NCBI GenBank assembly: GCA_034336665.1
Contig: JAPFBE010000002.1
Coordinates: 20,004,906-20,068,905, forward strand
Source: Luscinia megarhynchos
Lineage: Eukaryota; Chordata; Aves; Passeriformes; Turdidae
Direction: 5' to 3'
Length of the DNA: 64,000 nucleotides
The notes under the pieces were generated by a model. It made no database searches. It saw only the letters and a program-made list of their open reading frames with translations, and had not been told where the DNA came from. The position numbers and the translations under genes were made by a program. How positions within the stretch are numbered: the first letter of the stretch is position 1; every line of letters begins with the position of its first letter. This document shows, in pieces, positions 11,101 through 21,619 of this stretch.

Positions 11101-14100
11101 CTGCTGAAGTGATCCATGGGCAGCTATGAGGAAAAGACATCAATTCAGGGCACACTTCATCTGTTTTGTGGAGCCTAGACAGAAACTTGGATATCTGTGT
11201 AAGGCTGGATATATTTCAATAATTGTCCTGAACGAGAAGCTCTGCTGAACTGAGGACACAGATTTTATGTAAAGGTATTTCTTCCCTATAGGAGAGAGTG
11301 CCTCATTTTCTTTTCCACATGAACACTCAATCCACGATAAATGTTTATAAAGTTCCCCTTCACCAAGTTTCTTAACTGCTGAAGAATAAATATTTAAAGA
11401 ATCACAAATGCTATAATCAAAACCACGTAAGATGCTCCGAGAGTGTTCCCTTTTGTACGAAGAAACAAAGGACTCAGGCTTGCAGAAAGCTTCATTTGCC
11501 TGGTTTGAAAACTGATACACTGCACAATACAGCATGTATTATCTTTGTGCAGTATTTTTATAACAATACCTTAAATGCCATGGGCTTAATTCTTACCATA
11601 TTACTATAACAAACCTGTGGAAGCTCTGCAGAAGACCAATGGAGAGGAGGCTTGGGGGGTTGCATCTGCAGGGTCTTTAGTCTCTGTTTGGTGAAGTCCT
11701 GGGGATGAGACCCATGTTTGAGATTAAGGACATGCCTAAGTGCCTTGCTGGATGGGAATTTAAAGGACTAAGCCCTTTGCTGGCACTCAGGACAGAGATT
11801 TTCAACACTGAACAAATTCCTTAGCTGGAAAAAGTTATTGATAAAAATAATTTTAAAAACCTCAAAAAAACAACACAAAAATCCAAAAACCACATTTCCT
11901 AATTGTAATAGGTAAGTAACACCAGTAACACCCTGAGAAGAAAGGGAGCACCTGATGGAATCTACTAACTGATTTCAGAAATATAATTATATACATAAGG
12001 TTGAACAATAAGACTTTTAGTGAAGTCATTTGAGTAAAAATCCTGGTTCCATGGAAAAAAATGGGATAAATTTCCATTTTTGACATGGGCCCAGCATTTT
12101 GTGCATCCCTTTTACATGACACAGGCTTATTTGGAGCCTTGTTCTGAGTCCAAATTTCACTCTAATATTAAGTTATATGGCAATTTCCTATGACCAGTGA
12201 CCAAATTATCCAATAATGTCTGCTTAATACAATCAAAATAAAAAAGGTGGAAGTTGTGTTATTTTAATGCAAGTGATTTGTTTCCTGAATTTTAATCAAA
12301 TGGGACAGAAGGATCAAGTTAGTCATCCAAAAAATTACAGTAATTTAGAAATATTTTGAACACAACTGCACACCTTTGCCTAGGTAGCACATTCTTAATT
12401 CTATGTCTTCATCCCTCCTTTCCTGTCCTACAAGCATTGGGGGAGAAAAAGAAAAGAAGAAAAAAAAAGAAAGAAAAGCTTTTCTATTTAGGAAGGCAGA
12501 AAAATCTTAAGGAAGTATAACCACAATACCTCTGGGCTCCTGTATATCATATCTATGTATATATCTTTCCTGCTTTCCTGTCCAGACCATCATACAATTG
12601 CTCTGGGGGAAAAAAAAAGAATTAAAAAAAAAAAGAAAAAAAAAAGATGAACAACAAAAGGGTAGATAATAAAAGAATAAAAGGTGAGGGGACTGTCCTG
12701 CAAACATTCCTGTGCTCTGGCAGTCACCTGACTGCCCACACGCTCCTGCAGCAGTCACGCAGCAGATGCACAACCAACACCTGAGCATCTCAGCTGCAGA
12801 TTTTGGGCCCCAGCCCCCATGCATACACCTGCACTGAAATCCTAGCCCACTGCCAGGCTGCTTGCAAGCAGCACTGACTTCAGCAAGAAGCAGAGAGTGA
12901 TCAGAAGCAGTTTTCACCTTGTGTGTTCTGTATGTTTGTAATTAACTGGGCATTAACGCAGAACATTTCTATACAAGTCCTCTTTTCATCAGCAAGAGGC
13001 ATACCCATGGATTTGAGCCTGGGGAGAAAGAGAAACCTGTTGTTGAGGTATTATTTTTGTTTTCCTTTCAGCCTCCAGGCACAAGTGCTAAATTGAGAAC
13101 ATAAAAATTTGAGAGTGGGGTCTGAGTTTCCATTTATGGTATACCTAATTTTCACTGTAGCCGTCAAGAATGAAATAATTTAACCATATTTTTCCACAGT
13201 AAATAGCTATGGATTAATTTCAAGTCCAGTGCCGGAGCTGAAGAACTAGTAGAAGAAGTAGGTAGAAAACTAACAGACACCTGCAGGTTTTGTTTGTGAA
13301 ACCATTAATGAAAGCACGGCCCCTTAGCTGAATTACCTACTTCGTTGCTCTCAAATATATCACTGTGCCTTTCTCCTTTCTCAAGATGAATCACAACAGA
13401 AAAAGACCTCTGTGAAAAAACTAGCTCAAAAATAATTGTGGTAAAAGACAGAGAAGGAATTAGGCATGCAGTCTTCTGCAAATTATAGTAACTTCTCATG
13501 CACACAACTATTGTTTATTTGATTTACATTCTATTCAACTTTCTGGTTTTCAAAAACCACCAGAGGGAGCCCAAAACCTCTCATAAATATAAGTAAAGGC
13601 GTGCTGGAGTCAGCACTGAAAAAAAATGGAGCAAGAATTAAGCTGCCTTTGGGTTTCAAAGGCATACACTAATTGTTCATTCACCAAGATCCACATAGAT
13701 GCAAAAGTTCTGGACAGTGATGGGTGAATCACATAAAAGTATATTAGAAGAGTATTTTAAATTTAGTCCTGACAATTAAGAATACAGCCCAGAACAGTCT
13801 GAGTGTGCCAAAAGATACACAAGGATGAAATTACATAGGCATACAATAATACATAATAATTTAGGAATATACTTTTGAGCTCCAGTGTTTAACACTATCA
13901 GGTGCACAAACCCTAAGAGAAGTTATTCATGAGATGGCCTCAGGGCTGCTTCTCATGACTGCCACTGTTTACTCCCTTATAAGTGCTGATGGCTAAGGTA
14001 ATCACCAGGGAAAAGCTGATTCTTTGGCTAAAAGGATGAGGAGCACAGTGTCATGAAGCACTGATTGCATGATCATCGCAGAGAACTTCAAAATGTAGAC

Positions 14101-14694
14101 ATACTGTATGACTTGCTACTGATTTGGCTTTTCATCAGCTGGTCACTGATTGATCCAGCTAAGCATTGCATTAACTACATAACAAAATAAATAAGGAATT
14201 ATGTGGATGGTACCAGTGGACTTACCAGACCACTCTTACCAGAGAAAACTATAAATGTCAAGTATAAGTGGTGATTTCTTGCTACATTACCTTATATGAA
14301 GGTTCTTCCAGAAGGTTCAAAAGCATCTGACAAAAGTAGATCCTAGGAAAAGCCCAGGAAGCTTGGCATTATGATACAGGAAATGGCATATAATTTGTTT
14401 TCCCTTTCCAGGTCAATACTTTCAGGATGCATGTCCTAGTTTTATACATATGGGAAAAAATTAAAAGTTCAATTTGCAGAAAATCCTAAGAGGAAGATGG
14501 ACAAAAGGTAAGATCTGATAGCAGGACCTGACACAAGAAAACACTGTTTCTTTGAACAGCTAAGTGAAATTAATGAAGGTTAGATGAGCTCCATTTGCTG
14601 TGGCCAAGAAGTGATTCTTTACCTTTATTAGCTCTCAGGAAAGGCTCTACAGCACACTGCATTTTATTTTGGGCATAGAAGGAAAAAAATCTTT
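8148..14694. other. Non-coding stretch, no gene seen
   Basis: About 6.5 kb of mostly AT-rich sequence. A locally GC-richer patch lies at 10140-10420. Purine- and A-rich runs occupy 12435-12480 and 12605-12650. The best frames (128 codons plus at 8670-9056; 131 minus at 11140-11535; 136 minus at 12507-12917) overlap frames on other strands or cross low-complexity DNA and contain no domain I recognise. No clear exon flanked by good splice sites was found by eye. Confidence 0.55.
12430..12655. repeat. Paired A/G-rich low-complexity tracts
   Basis: Two homopurine segments (about 12438-12480 and 12604-12650), made of A-runs broken by single G or T, are separated by about 120 bases of ordinary sequence. 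On the minus strand they encode the Phe-rich block of an otherwise meaningless 136-codon frame. Confidence 0.8.
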
Positions 14695-14803
14695 AGAGCA
14701 CCCTGGTCTAATGGAAGGTGTCCCTGCCCATGGCAGCAATGTTGAGACTAGATGATCTTTAAAGTCCTTTCCAAGTCAAGCCATGCTGTGATTCTGTGAT
14801 ACT
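14695..14803 (+). mobile_element. CR1 LINE 3' terminus, plus strand
   Basis: Sequence starting 'caccctggtctaatggaagg' (14699-14718) and 'tgtccctgcccatggcag' (14719-14736) matches the final 100 or so bases of avian CR1. It continues with 'gactagatgatctttaaa' (14746-14763) and ends in the degenerate octamer tail GTGATTCTGTGATAC (14789-14803). Only the 3' UTR remains. It is the opposite orientation to the CR1 copies at 7.3 and 53.6 kb. The octamers have drifted (ATTCTGTG), so it is moderately old. Confidence 0.92.
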
Positions 14804-15880
14804 GTACACATCTTTCCCTTGATGATTTGTCACAGGTTTTAACTGCAACATTTTTCAAACCAAACTTCAGCCCTGCTTCTGGAGATGCACATGAATATAA
14901 TTGCCTACAGCTTTTACAGATGTCACTGTAGAGCATTATTTTCATCTGTTACAGCAAATCTTACCACTTGTTTCACTCCTATGACCTCAGCAGTGGAGGA
15001 AATAGTTCTTTCCCAGTTTTAACTCTGTACTGCTCTGGGGAAGAAGTTGATTTAAACAATGCCAGAAGTGCTTGACTAATATGCAGTTCTGTTTACGTCC
15101 ATATTACTAATAGACTGGTCAAGGCTGCAAAGCAAAACCCAGTAAAACTTGGACTTGTAATATTTCTGCAGTGCACATCTTGTCTACACCAGTGAGTTCT
15201 GTAACACTACTGATCTTAACAAAAAAGAAGTCTAATTCTACAGTAAAAAGAGCACTCTATCTGATCTACCTTGCTTGGTCCATAGGATAACTCATTAAAG
15301 ACACTTAAATGAAAAATAAATAAAAGAAACAAAAGGTAACATCATGTTATCTCTGCTTCACTTCCTTCTAAGAGACACAGGACAGAATTGCAGCCAGTTT
15401 ATTATTTGAGTACTCTGCAGATGAGGGATCAAGTAGAGACCAGTTAATTAAAAAAAAAGAGGATATTATTAGAACATCATCATTAAGGGGGAAATTGTTT
15501 GAAAGCCAGGAAATTCCTCGTTTAGTGTTCACAAAGTCCTGGCTGCTAGAGCTTCCTCATTAGGAGAGAAAACTTACTCTACCAGAGGGTGCACAGATTA
15601 CAAGGTGCAGAAGTGGATGAAGGAAAAATGCTGTTGCCTGCATCAGGTAAAAAAGGGCATCCCATCAGTGGAGACTAAGTCCACCCTGACAAAATTTTCT
15701 GTAAGGGACCAGTGCAGAACCCCCAAACATGACTCCCACATCACATCTCTGGTGAAACCCCATAAAACCCAATCTACATCTGCTCTTACTGTTCTAATGT
15801 GTCAAAAGGTAGCTATTTACAAATGGAAAAACAGGGCAAAAATCTCATGTTCTTCATGCAAATTGCAGATACCCTTCCTC
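14804..15880. other. Non-coding stretch, no gene seen
   Basis: AT-rich, with no recognisable coding or RNA feature. The start of a 156-codon plus frame (15605-16075) falls here. It crosses from AT-rich to GC-rich sequence with no domain and no codon-usage continuity, which argues against a gene. Confidence 0.55.
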
Positions 15881-15889
15881 CTCTCGGAC

Positions 15890-16720
15890 CTGCATCCAGG
15901 GCTGGAGTGCCATGGTAGGTGTTGGTGTGCCCACGCAGGTGGGGAAGGCAGGGCGGCCATCCCAGGGGCTATAGGGTGGCATGCCAGGCACGGAGGGTGT
16001 CACCCTGTGGGGTCTGTCAGGGCTCTGCTGTCGGGAGCAGCAGCTGGGGTCACCTCCCAGGCACAGGCACAGTGAAGCCAGCCCACTGGAAAGCCTGGGA
16101 GCTGGCTGTGGTGGGATGCATTGGAAATCCTATGCCCAGGAGGCGAGTGCAGGACTGTAGCTGCTCCTGAAACTCAGCTCCCCCAGCCCCAGGCTCCTTC
16201 CTCGCTCCCCCTTCCCACGACTCGGCACAGTTGAGGGATCGCTGCTGCTGCCTCGGCTGGCTGTCACTCCCTGCCCATCTCTCTTTGAGCCCATGAGTCA
16301 CTTCCTCCCCTCGGATCCCACCTTTCAAAACTTCCTTTTTCCTTTTTGGGGGTATGTGTCTGCAAGCCTTTTCTGAAAGAGGGCATTGGGCTTACCACGG
16401 ACAAAAGCATTTCTGGGAAGCAGCATGTTCTCCTGTCTGAGGACACACAGCCAAGACCTTACAGTCACATTCGTGTGGTCCCCACGATGCTGGCATGCAC
16501 AGCTCCACACTGGCCACCTCCAGCTCTCTGCCCTGACACACTGCAGCTGTGGGGGGCTGGAAGGGGGCTTCTTGCCCCATGCCCTGCCTCCAGGTGTGGT
16601 TAGATAGAAGGAACAGGAGAGAAAGGAAAGATCACCCCAGTTCCCTTGCTGGCACCAGCTGCTGCCTCTTGTTCAGAGAGCAGCAGCCCTGGGGTTCAGT
16701 CACAGCTGGAGAGAGAGCAA
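15890..16720. promoter_or_regulatory. GC-richer patch with AP-1/ETS composite motif, candidate regulatory element
   Basis: This patch is clearly more GC-rich than the surrounding AT-rich DNA. It contains scattered CpGs, concentrated around 15950-16030 and 16200-16260. At 16294-16306 the sequence TGAGTCACTTCCT is an exact AP-1 site overlapping an ETS core on the other strand (AGGAAGT), a composite known from inducible enhancers and promoters. CpG density is modest, well short of the island at 36 kb. Overlapping open frames on both strands (60-92 codons) are what GC-rich DNA produces by chance. Whether this is an enhancer, an lncRNA promoter or neutral DNA cannot be told from sequence alone. 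Confidence 0.3.
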
Positions 16721-17412
16721 GAAAAAAAACAAAAATACTTTAACATTAGAAAATGGAGTTCCTTTCTTTTATCCTTCTTTTATTGATCAGTTGGGAATTC
16801 AGACTTAATGTTTTTCTCTACAGCTATGAAGGCTAGAGATCTGTTTCTTGGAGAGCAATAGTGAGCCCTCCTAAAATCAGTGACTGTGTCACTGATTCCT
16901 CTAGCAAGCCAGCAGTGCCACAAGCTGGGAAGCTCCCAGGTCTTGGTGATACTCCCCTGTGTGAGATGCAGAGTTTATGTATCCCTGCCCCTCAGAGGCA
17001 ATGAGTACTAAAGGGGGAATAGAGTGTGGATGTGAGTGGAGACGTGTGTGTGAGATACTTGGCAGGGTTTGTGTGGTGGTTCAGGCACAACTTGTTCCCT
17101 GGGAGATTTCTGTGCTATCAGCAAGGTAATCATATTGGCTCACAACTTTACCTGCAGATACAGAGGCCAAATCTGCCTGCACTCAGAAATTCAGAATGAA
17201 GCTGTTAGTTTACTATCCTATTTGCCACTGTATTTTTCAGGATTATACTCTTGAATGAGGGGGCTTTGACTTCTTTAGCCTTCAAAGTCTTTGAAAATAT
17301 ATATATTTTTTTCTCCAGGACTTCTGAGGCCTGGTGTTTTGCTTACCTGTAAGGCTGTTACAGCATTTTTGCCATGTGGTAAAGAAGCATTAGGACAGGA
17401 AGCATAATATTA
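16721..17412. other. Non-coding stretch, no gene seen
   Basis: Ordinary AT-rich DNA with a short TA/T run at 17296-17312. No gene or repeat recognised. Confidence 0.55.
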
Positions 17413-17493
17413 TTTGGGTCAGATTCTCAGCTGATGTAAAGCAACATCTGGAATAGGGAGCTATGCAGGTTCATGCTGGCTGAGAATTCAAGC
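17413..17493. repeat. Ancient palindromic amniote repeat (MITE-like)
   Basis: The left arm 'gggtcagattctcagctgat' (17416-17435) and the right arm 'gctggctgagaattc' (17475-17489) are diverged reverse complements. ATTCTCAGC (17423-17431) pairs exactly with GCTGAGAAT (17479-17487). The central 'ggagctatgcaggttcatg' (17457-17475) fits the inner arm of the same palindrome. I recall this layout (GGGCCAGATTCTCAGCTGGTGTAAAT and its complement) from MITE-like repeats of turtles and crocodilians, with relics in birds. It is a short non-autonomous element with no coding capacity. Confidence 0.65.
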
Positions 17494-20400
17494 TAATTTA
17501 TAACAAGTATTTGCTGTGGAAGAGATCCTATGTTTGAGCTGTTTTACAGAAGGGACTTGCAGTTTTCATGCTGATTTCATGCTGCACTAAATAAGTCACT
17601 GGGCAGACAATTGCAGTGTTTAAATGAAGTGTGGATGTGGTGTTGAAAGACACTGTTTCATTAGTATCTTCCATTCTCAAACATTATGGTGCTTTCCATG
17701 GCCAAATGCACCAACACAACTAATAAGGAATATGAAGAAAATAAACTGTGTGTATGGATTTCCATGTGTTGCCATACTGGTGTATCACTTCTGCATCACT
17801 TCTGGTCGGGGGTTTTGAGCCCTGGCCAGTCTGCATGCCTGCCCCAACCTGACACTGTGACTGAGAACTTGATGGACCTTTCTAGGCAGGAATTAAAAAG
17901 CAGAAATAACCAGTGCTTTTTACTAGCATTCGGTGGGCAACACTAATACAGATTAATACAAAATTTTCCAGGGGAAGACGTGCCAATTTTGCATAGAAAG
18001 ATTAATAAATGTCCATAGAGTCAAAATAGGACCACACTCCCTTCACCAACACTTCTAAAGTGTTTTTAAATTCACATGTTTTTAAAAGACAAAACCCATA
18101 AAACTCAGTCCCTAAGTCTAAATAATTTTGTTTTTTTTCAGATGCAATTTTTTCCAACACAAAGTTGATGTAAATTCTTTATCAAGAAGCAACAAAGAAA
18201 TGGTTTTCTCTTTTCAGATCAAGAGAGCAGTTTTGGTAATGGCTGTATTCATTCATCTTTCTATTCCAAACATCATCCATCATGCCTTACATCCCTTACA
18301 CTGAACTGCAGAAAACATACCACAAATTCTACTTGGAATAGCAATGCATCTTTAACAAAGCTGACTAAACTAAAAATTAAGTTTTCAACAACTGCATGTT
18401 AAAAAGAAAATCAATGAAAGAAAAACAGCGAGCTCTACTGAACAAACATCCCACAGTTAAAAAAAATATGTTTTGATTGATGAAGGTAAAAGCCATGACA
18501 TTTTAGGTGGCTTAAAAGAAATTTCAAGGATCATATTAAAAAGAAAGTTGGCATTCTATTAAAATATAGTTATCCCAAGAGATAACTGGAATATACTGGG
18601 AAACAAGGACATAGTCTGACTTTTCCCATTTCTCATAACAGTTCATTAAATTTTCTTTTCTTCATCTCATGTCCCCAGTTGAGGGAGTTTACATTCAGGA
18701 TCATCAACTTTCTTGGTTGTGAAGCACCTCTAATCCATTTACTTGATCCTCCTGCAATCAATTAATGCCATGCTAATCCTGTGCTGGCCAGGCACAATGT
18801 GGAAAACTAAATGTATCACATTATCTGCAAGAGAAGTATTCAGGAATCTAGATCTGAATCCAAGACACTTTTACCTCTGCAGAAAGGTCAGGATGAAACA
18901 CTCAATAAGATTTATGATAGCTACAAAAACAGCAAGGTAAGCTCTAAGGAGAAGCAATATCTTTCATCAGATCAACTGATCCAGCTGGAAAAAGAAGACA
19001 ACATTTCAGGCACAGAGATCCAGTGCAACGATGGGCGACATCTGAAGTTCAGTTTAGATTAGTCCTGCAGTGAAAATAAGTCTTTTAACATTGGAAATTT
19101 ACACAAATAACCCTCACTAAGATGATCTTTTATACTCTTTATGAAAAATATTTTCATGGTGTAATTAGAAATAAATTCTCAGCTTTTATTTTCATTAGAG
19201 CAACCCATAGGAATTTGAACTAATAATGCAGATACATTTGTCAAAATTGATTATATTTGTAGTATTGGAAGTGTCTGTCCAGTCTCACAGATTTTTAAGC
19301 TTAGTACATTGATTCCAGAGGGTCAGTGGTCCTTTTCCAAGGGCCTAATGTCTATTCTTACAGATAGGATTAATCACATTTTTTCATGAGAAAGTGTAGG
19401 TCAATGGAATTACTATGGAAAATGCAACTTCCTCTTGAGTGAACTTGCCAAAAGATTGTCTTCACTTACAGTACTTTGAATGCTGCTCTAAGGGCAGCTT
19501 TGCAAAGCAGTACCTCTTTGGGAGGGGCAATCTGCTGCCATTCTTTCTTGTATGTGCCTGAACTTGTTTATCTACTTCCAGTCCTTTATGCAAGCAAGAG
19601 GACAGCACAAGTGTTCCATGGGAATGTGGCGCTTGTGTATGAATTTTGTCCTGAATTTCCACTACTTCTGTGCATTATCAGTGGGATTCTTGATTATTTA
19701 CACAATTGTAATTGCCTATAGCTGGACAAGCCTATGGCAAGTTCCTCTTCTGTGTACATTAGCTACCATTGCTGTACTGTATCCTATTACATTTCTCTTT
19801 CAGATATAGAAAGAGGAGTGCAGTGTAAAATCATGGAGACAAAACCAAAAGAAGCCATAAAAACTCCAAGCAGCTCAATGCAATGGTATTGTTTTGTTCA
19901 CAGACAGCCTCTCCAGCACAGAGGAAGCGAGGTGTGCTCACACTGAGAAGAAACAGACCCCTTCTGCATGGCCAGGGCCCCATGGCTCCTGCTCGTGAGG
20001 CTGCTGGTGCTCACGCCCTGGGCTCTGGAAGAAAATTGCTGGGACCTTCTTGTCTTACCTCCCTCCTGGGCAAGCGCAGCTTCCTCCTCTCTGGGTGGTC
20101 TTTCCAGCAATGGAGGTCCTGTCCTTCTGCTCTGGTGTGACCCAGGAGTGAACTGAGCTCATTAAATGTACTTGCCTCTCCTTTGAAAAAGAAAAGGGTG
20201 GAAATAGATAGATCCAACTTATGACGATAATGCATTTATATGAAAGAAATAAAGACAGTGCACTTGTTTGTAGAAATCAACAGCATTTCACCTCTGTGAT
20301 AGTTCTTTCTTGAGAGGCCACGACTGTCAGATCAAGCATTTCAAGACACGTCATTTCCAGAAGAGAGGAGTTCGACACACTCTTGATCGTGTGCTTCTGT

Positions 20401-21540
20401 TTATTCTGCGTAAGGGATCTAGGACACCTGTGTTAGTTTTAAAGCTACTACATGTACAGCACTTGACTGCTATATTTTGGCAAGTCCCAGCTGTTATTTC
20501 ACATGTGTGAACTAAGAAAATACCCAAGGTAAACACAGACTTAGAAGAAGTACCGAAAACATTTACAATAAAGTGCAAGTATAGCCCAGTATGTTAACCT
20601 GCTAATATATACAGTGTGCTGGCCCTGATCTATTTCCCTTTAGAGAGGCAAAGGAAAAGAGATGCAACAAAGCCTGTATGGAGCACCACAACTGGTTACC
20701 AGTTTTTTCTCCTGAAGCAGCACCACCACTGTGAATTGCTTTTCTCTTATTTCTCTTTACTCTGTTATTACCAGCCAAGCTTACCCAAAAGCAGGCAATG
20801 CAGAATAGAAATTTTCTTTCTTCTGTTCATTTTGTGCATGTCGAATTTTAATTTTAATTTCTGTCGAATTTAATTTAAAAATAATTTTAAATGCAGATTA
20901 CTTACATGTGTGCATATGCTCACACGCCCCCTCTTCATACACAATGTTAAAAGGACATTAATGATGATAATTTATTTTTCTCTGCTCTTGTTGCATTTCA
21001 TATCCCTTCTGTCTTGAAATACCGCCAGAGAAGATTGTCTTTAACAGACTTCAATGGTGTCAAAAGAACCTCAGGAAATGAGGACTGAGGTGAACTTAAG
21101 GTTCACTGTGTGCCACCAGGACTCTGATTATACACACTGCTTTGAACAGGAGGTGAAGATCTGCACCCCTGATGTCTTGCCTCCAAAATGCAGCATTCTG
21201 TCCACTTTCTGTCTCCTCTAATTAAAGCAAATTATTTTGACCTGCTTGGTTTCTTGTCCAGAAATGATGCTTTTACAGTCTCCTCTTGCTCACACTCAGT
21301 TTTGAGTTATGTCTCAGAAACTCTTAGATTTCATAAGAAATGAGTTTTACTAGAAAAACAGGGCTATTTTATCTCCATGATTTCCTGTATACAGGTCACA
21401 TGCTTTGAAGTACAGTCATCATCTCTGTAAATACTATCCTTAGAGGTAAGTTTTCCAGCTGCCTCCTGACATGTCCTGACGTAACCACTCTGTAGTCTGT
21501 GAGCCAAATCTTCCATGGGGCCAACAAATAAAAAAAAATG
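17494..21540. other. Non-coding stretch, no gene seen
   Basis: About 4 kb. The best frames are 83-86 codons. One 62-codon frame at 19968-20156 starts with a signal-peptide-like hydrophobic run but has a poor start context and no domain (see findings). An imperfect 23-bp direct repeat built on TGTCGAATTT lies at 20839-20880, running into an AT-rich near-palindrome to about 20892. No transposon recognised. Confidence 0.55.
20839..20880. repeat. Short imperfect direct repeat, AT-rich
   Basis: TGTCGAATTT occurs at 20839-20848 and again at 20862-20871. Each copy is followed by TTAATTT-type sequence, giving a 23-bp period over about two units. The second unit runs into a TTTAAAAATAATTTTAAA near-palindrome. 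Confidence 0.7.
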
Positions 21541-21545
21541 AGCTA

Positions 21546-21619
21546 TTGATTCAAATTAAATGAGTCAAACGTTTAATTAAACAAGTCAAACATTTTGATT
21601 CAAATTAAATGAGTCAAAC
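21546..21619. repeat. Duplicated 25-bp block with two AP-1 sites around a 12-bp palindrome
   Basis: An identical 25-base block starting TTGATTCAAATTAAATGAGT lies at 21546-21570 and 21595-21619, a period of 49. Each copy contains an exact AP-1 motif TGAGTCA (21561-21567 and 21610-21616). Between them sits the perfect palindrome GTTTAATTAAAC (21571-21582, made with its bordering AC), followed by AAGTCAAAC, a decayed third relative of the block end. The arrangement could be a simple tandem duplication or a functional site cluster. Confidence 0.85.

Noticed and set aside
11140..11535. 131-codon minus frame
   Set aside because: No recognisable motif or domain. The length is unremarkable for a 64-kb window.
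12507..12917. 136-codon minus frame with a Phe-rich block
   Set aside because: The Phe-rich segment is a translated A-rich low-complexity tract. No domain elsewhere.
15605..16075. 156-codon plus frame
   Set aside because: It crosses an abrupt base-composition boundary with no domain and no repeat. It appears to be a chance frame.
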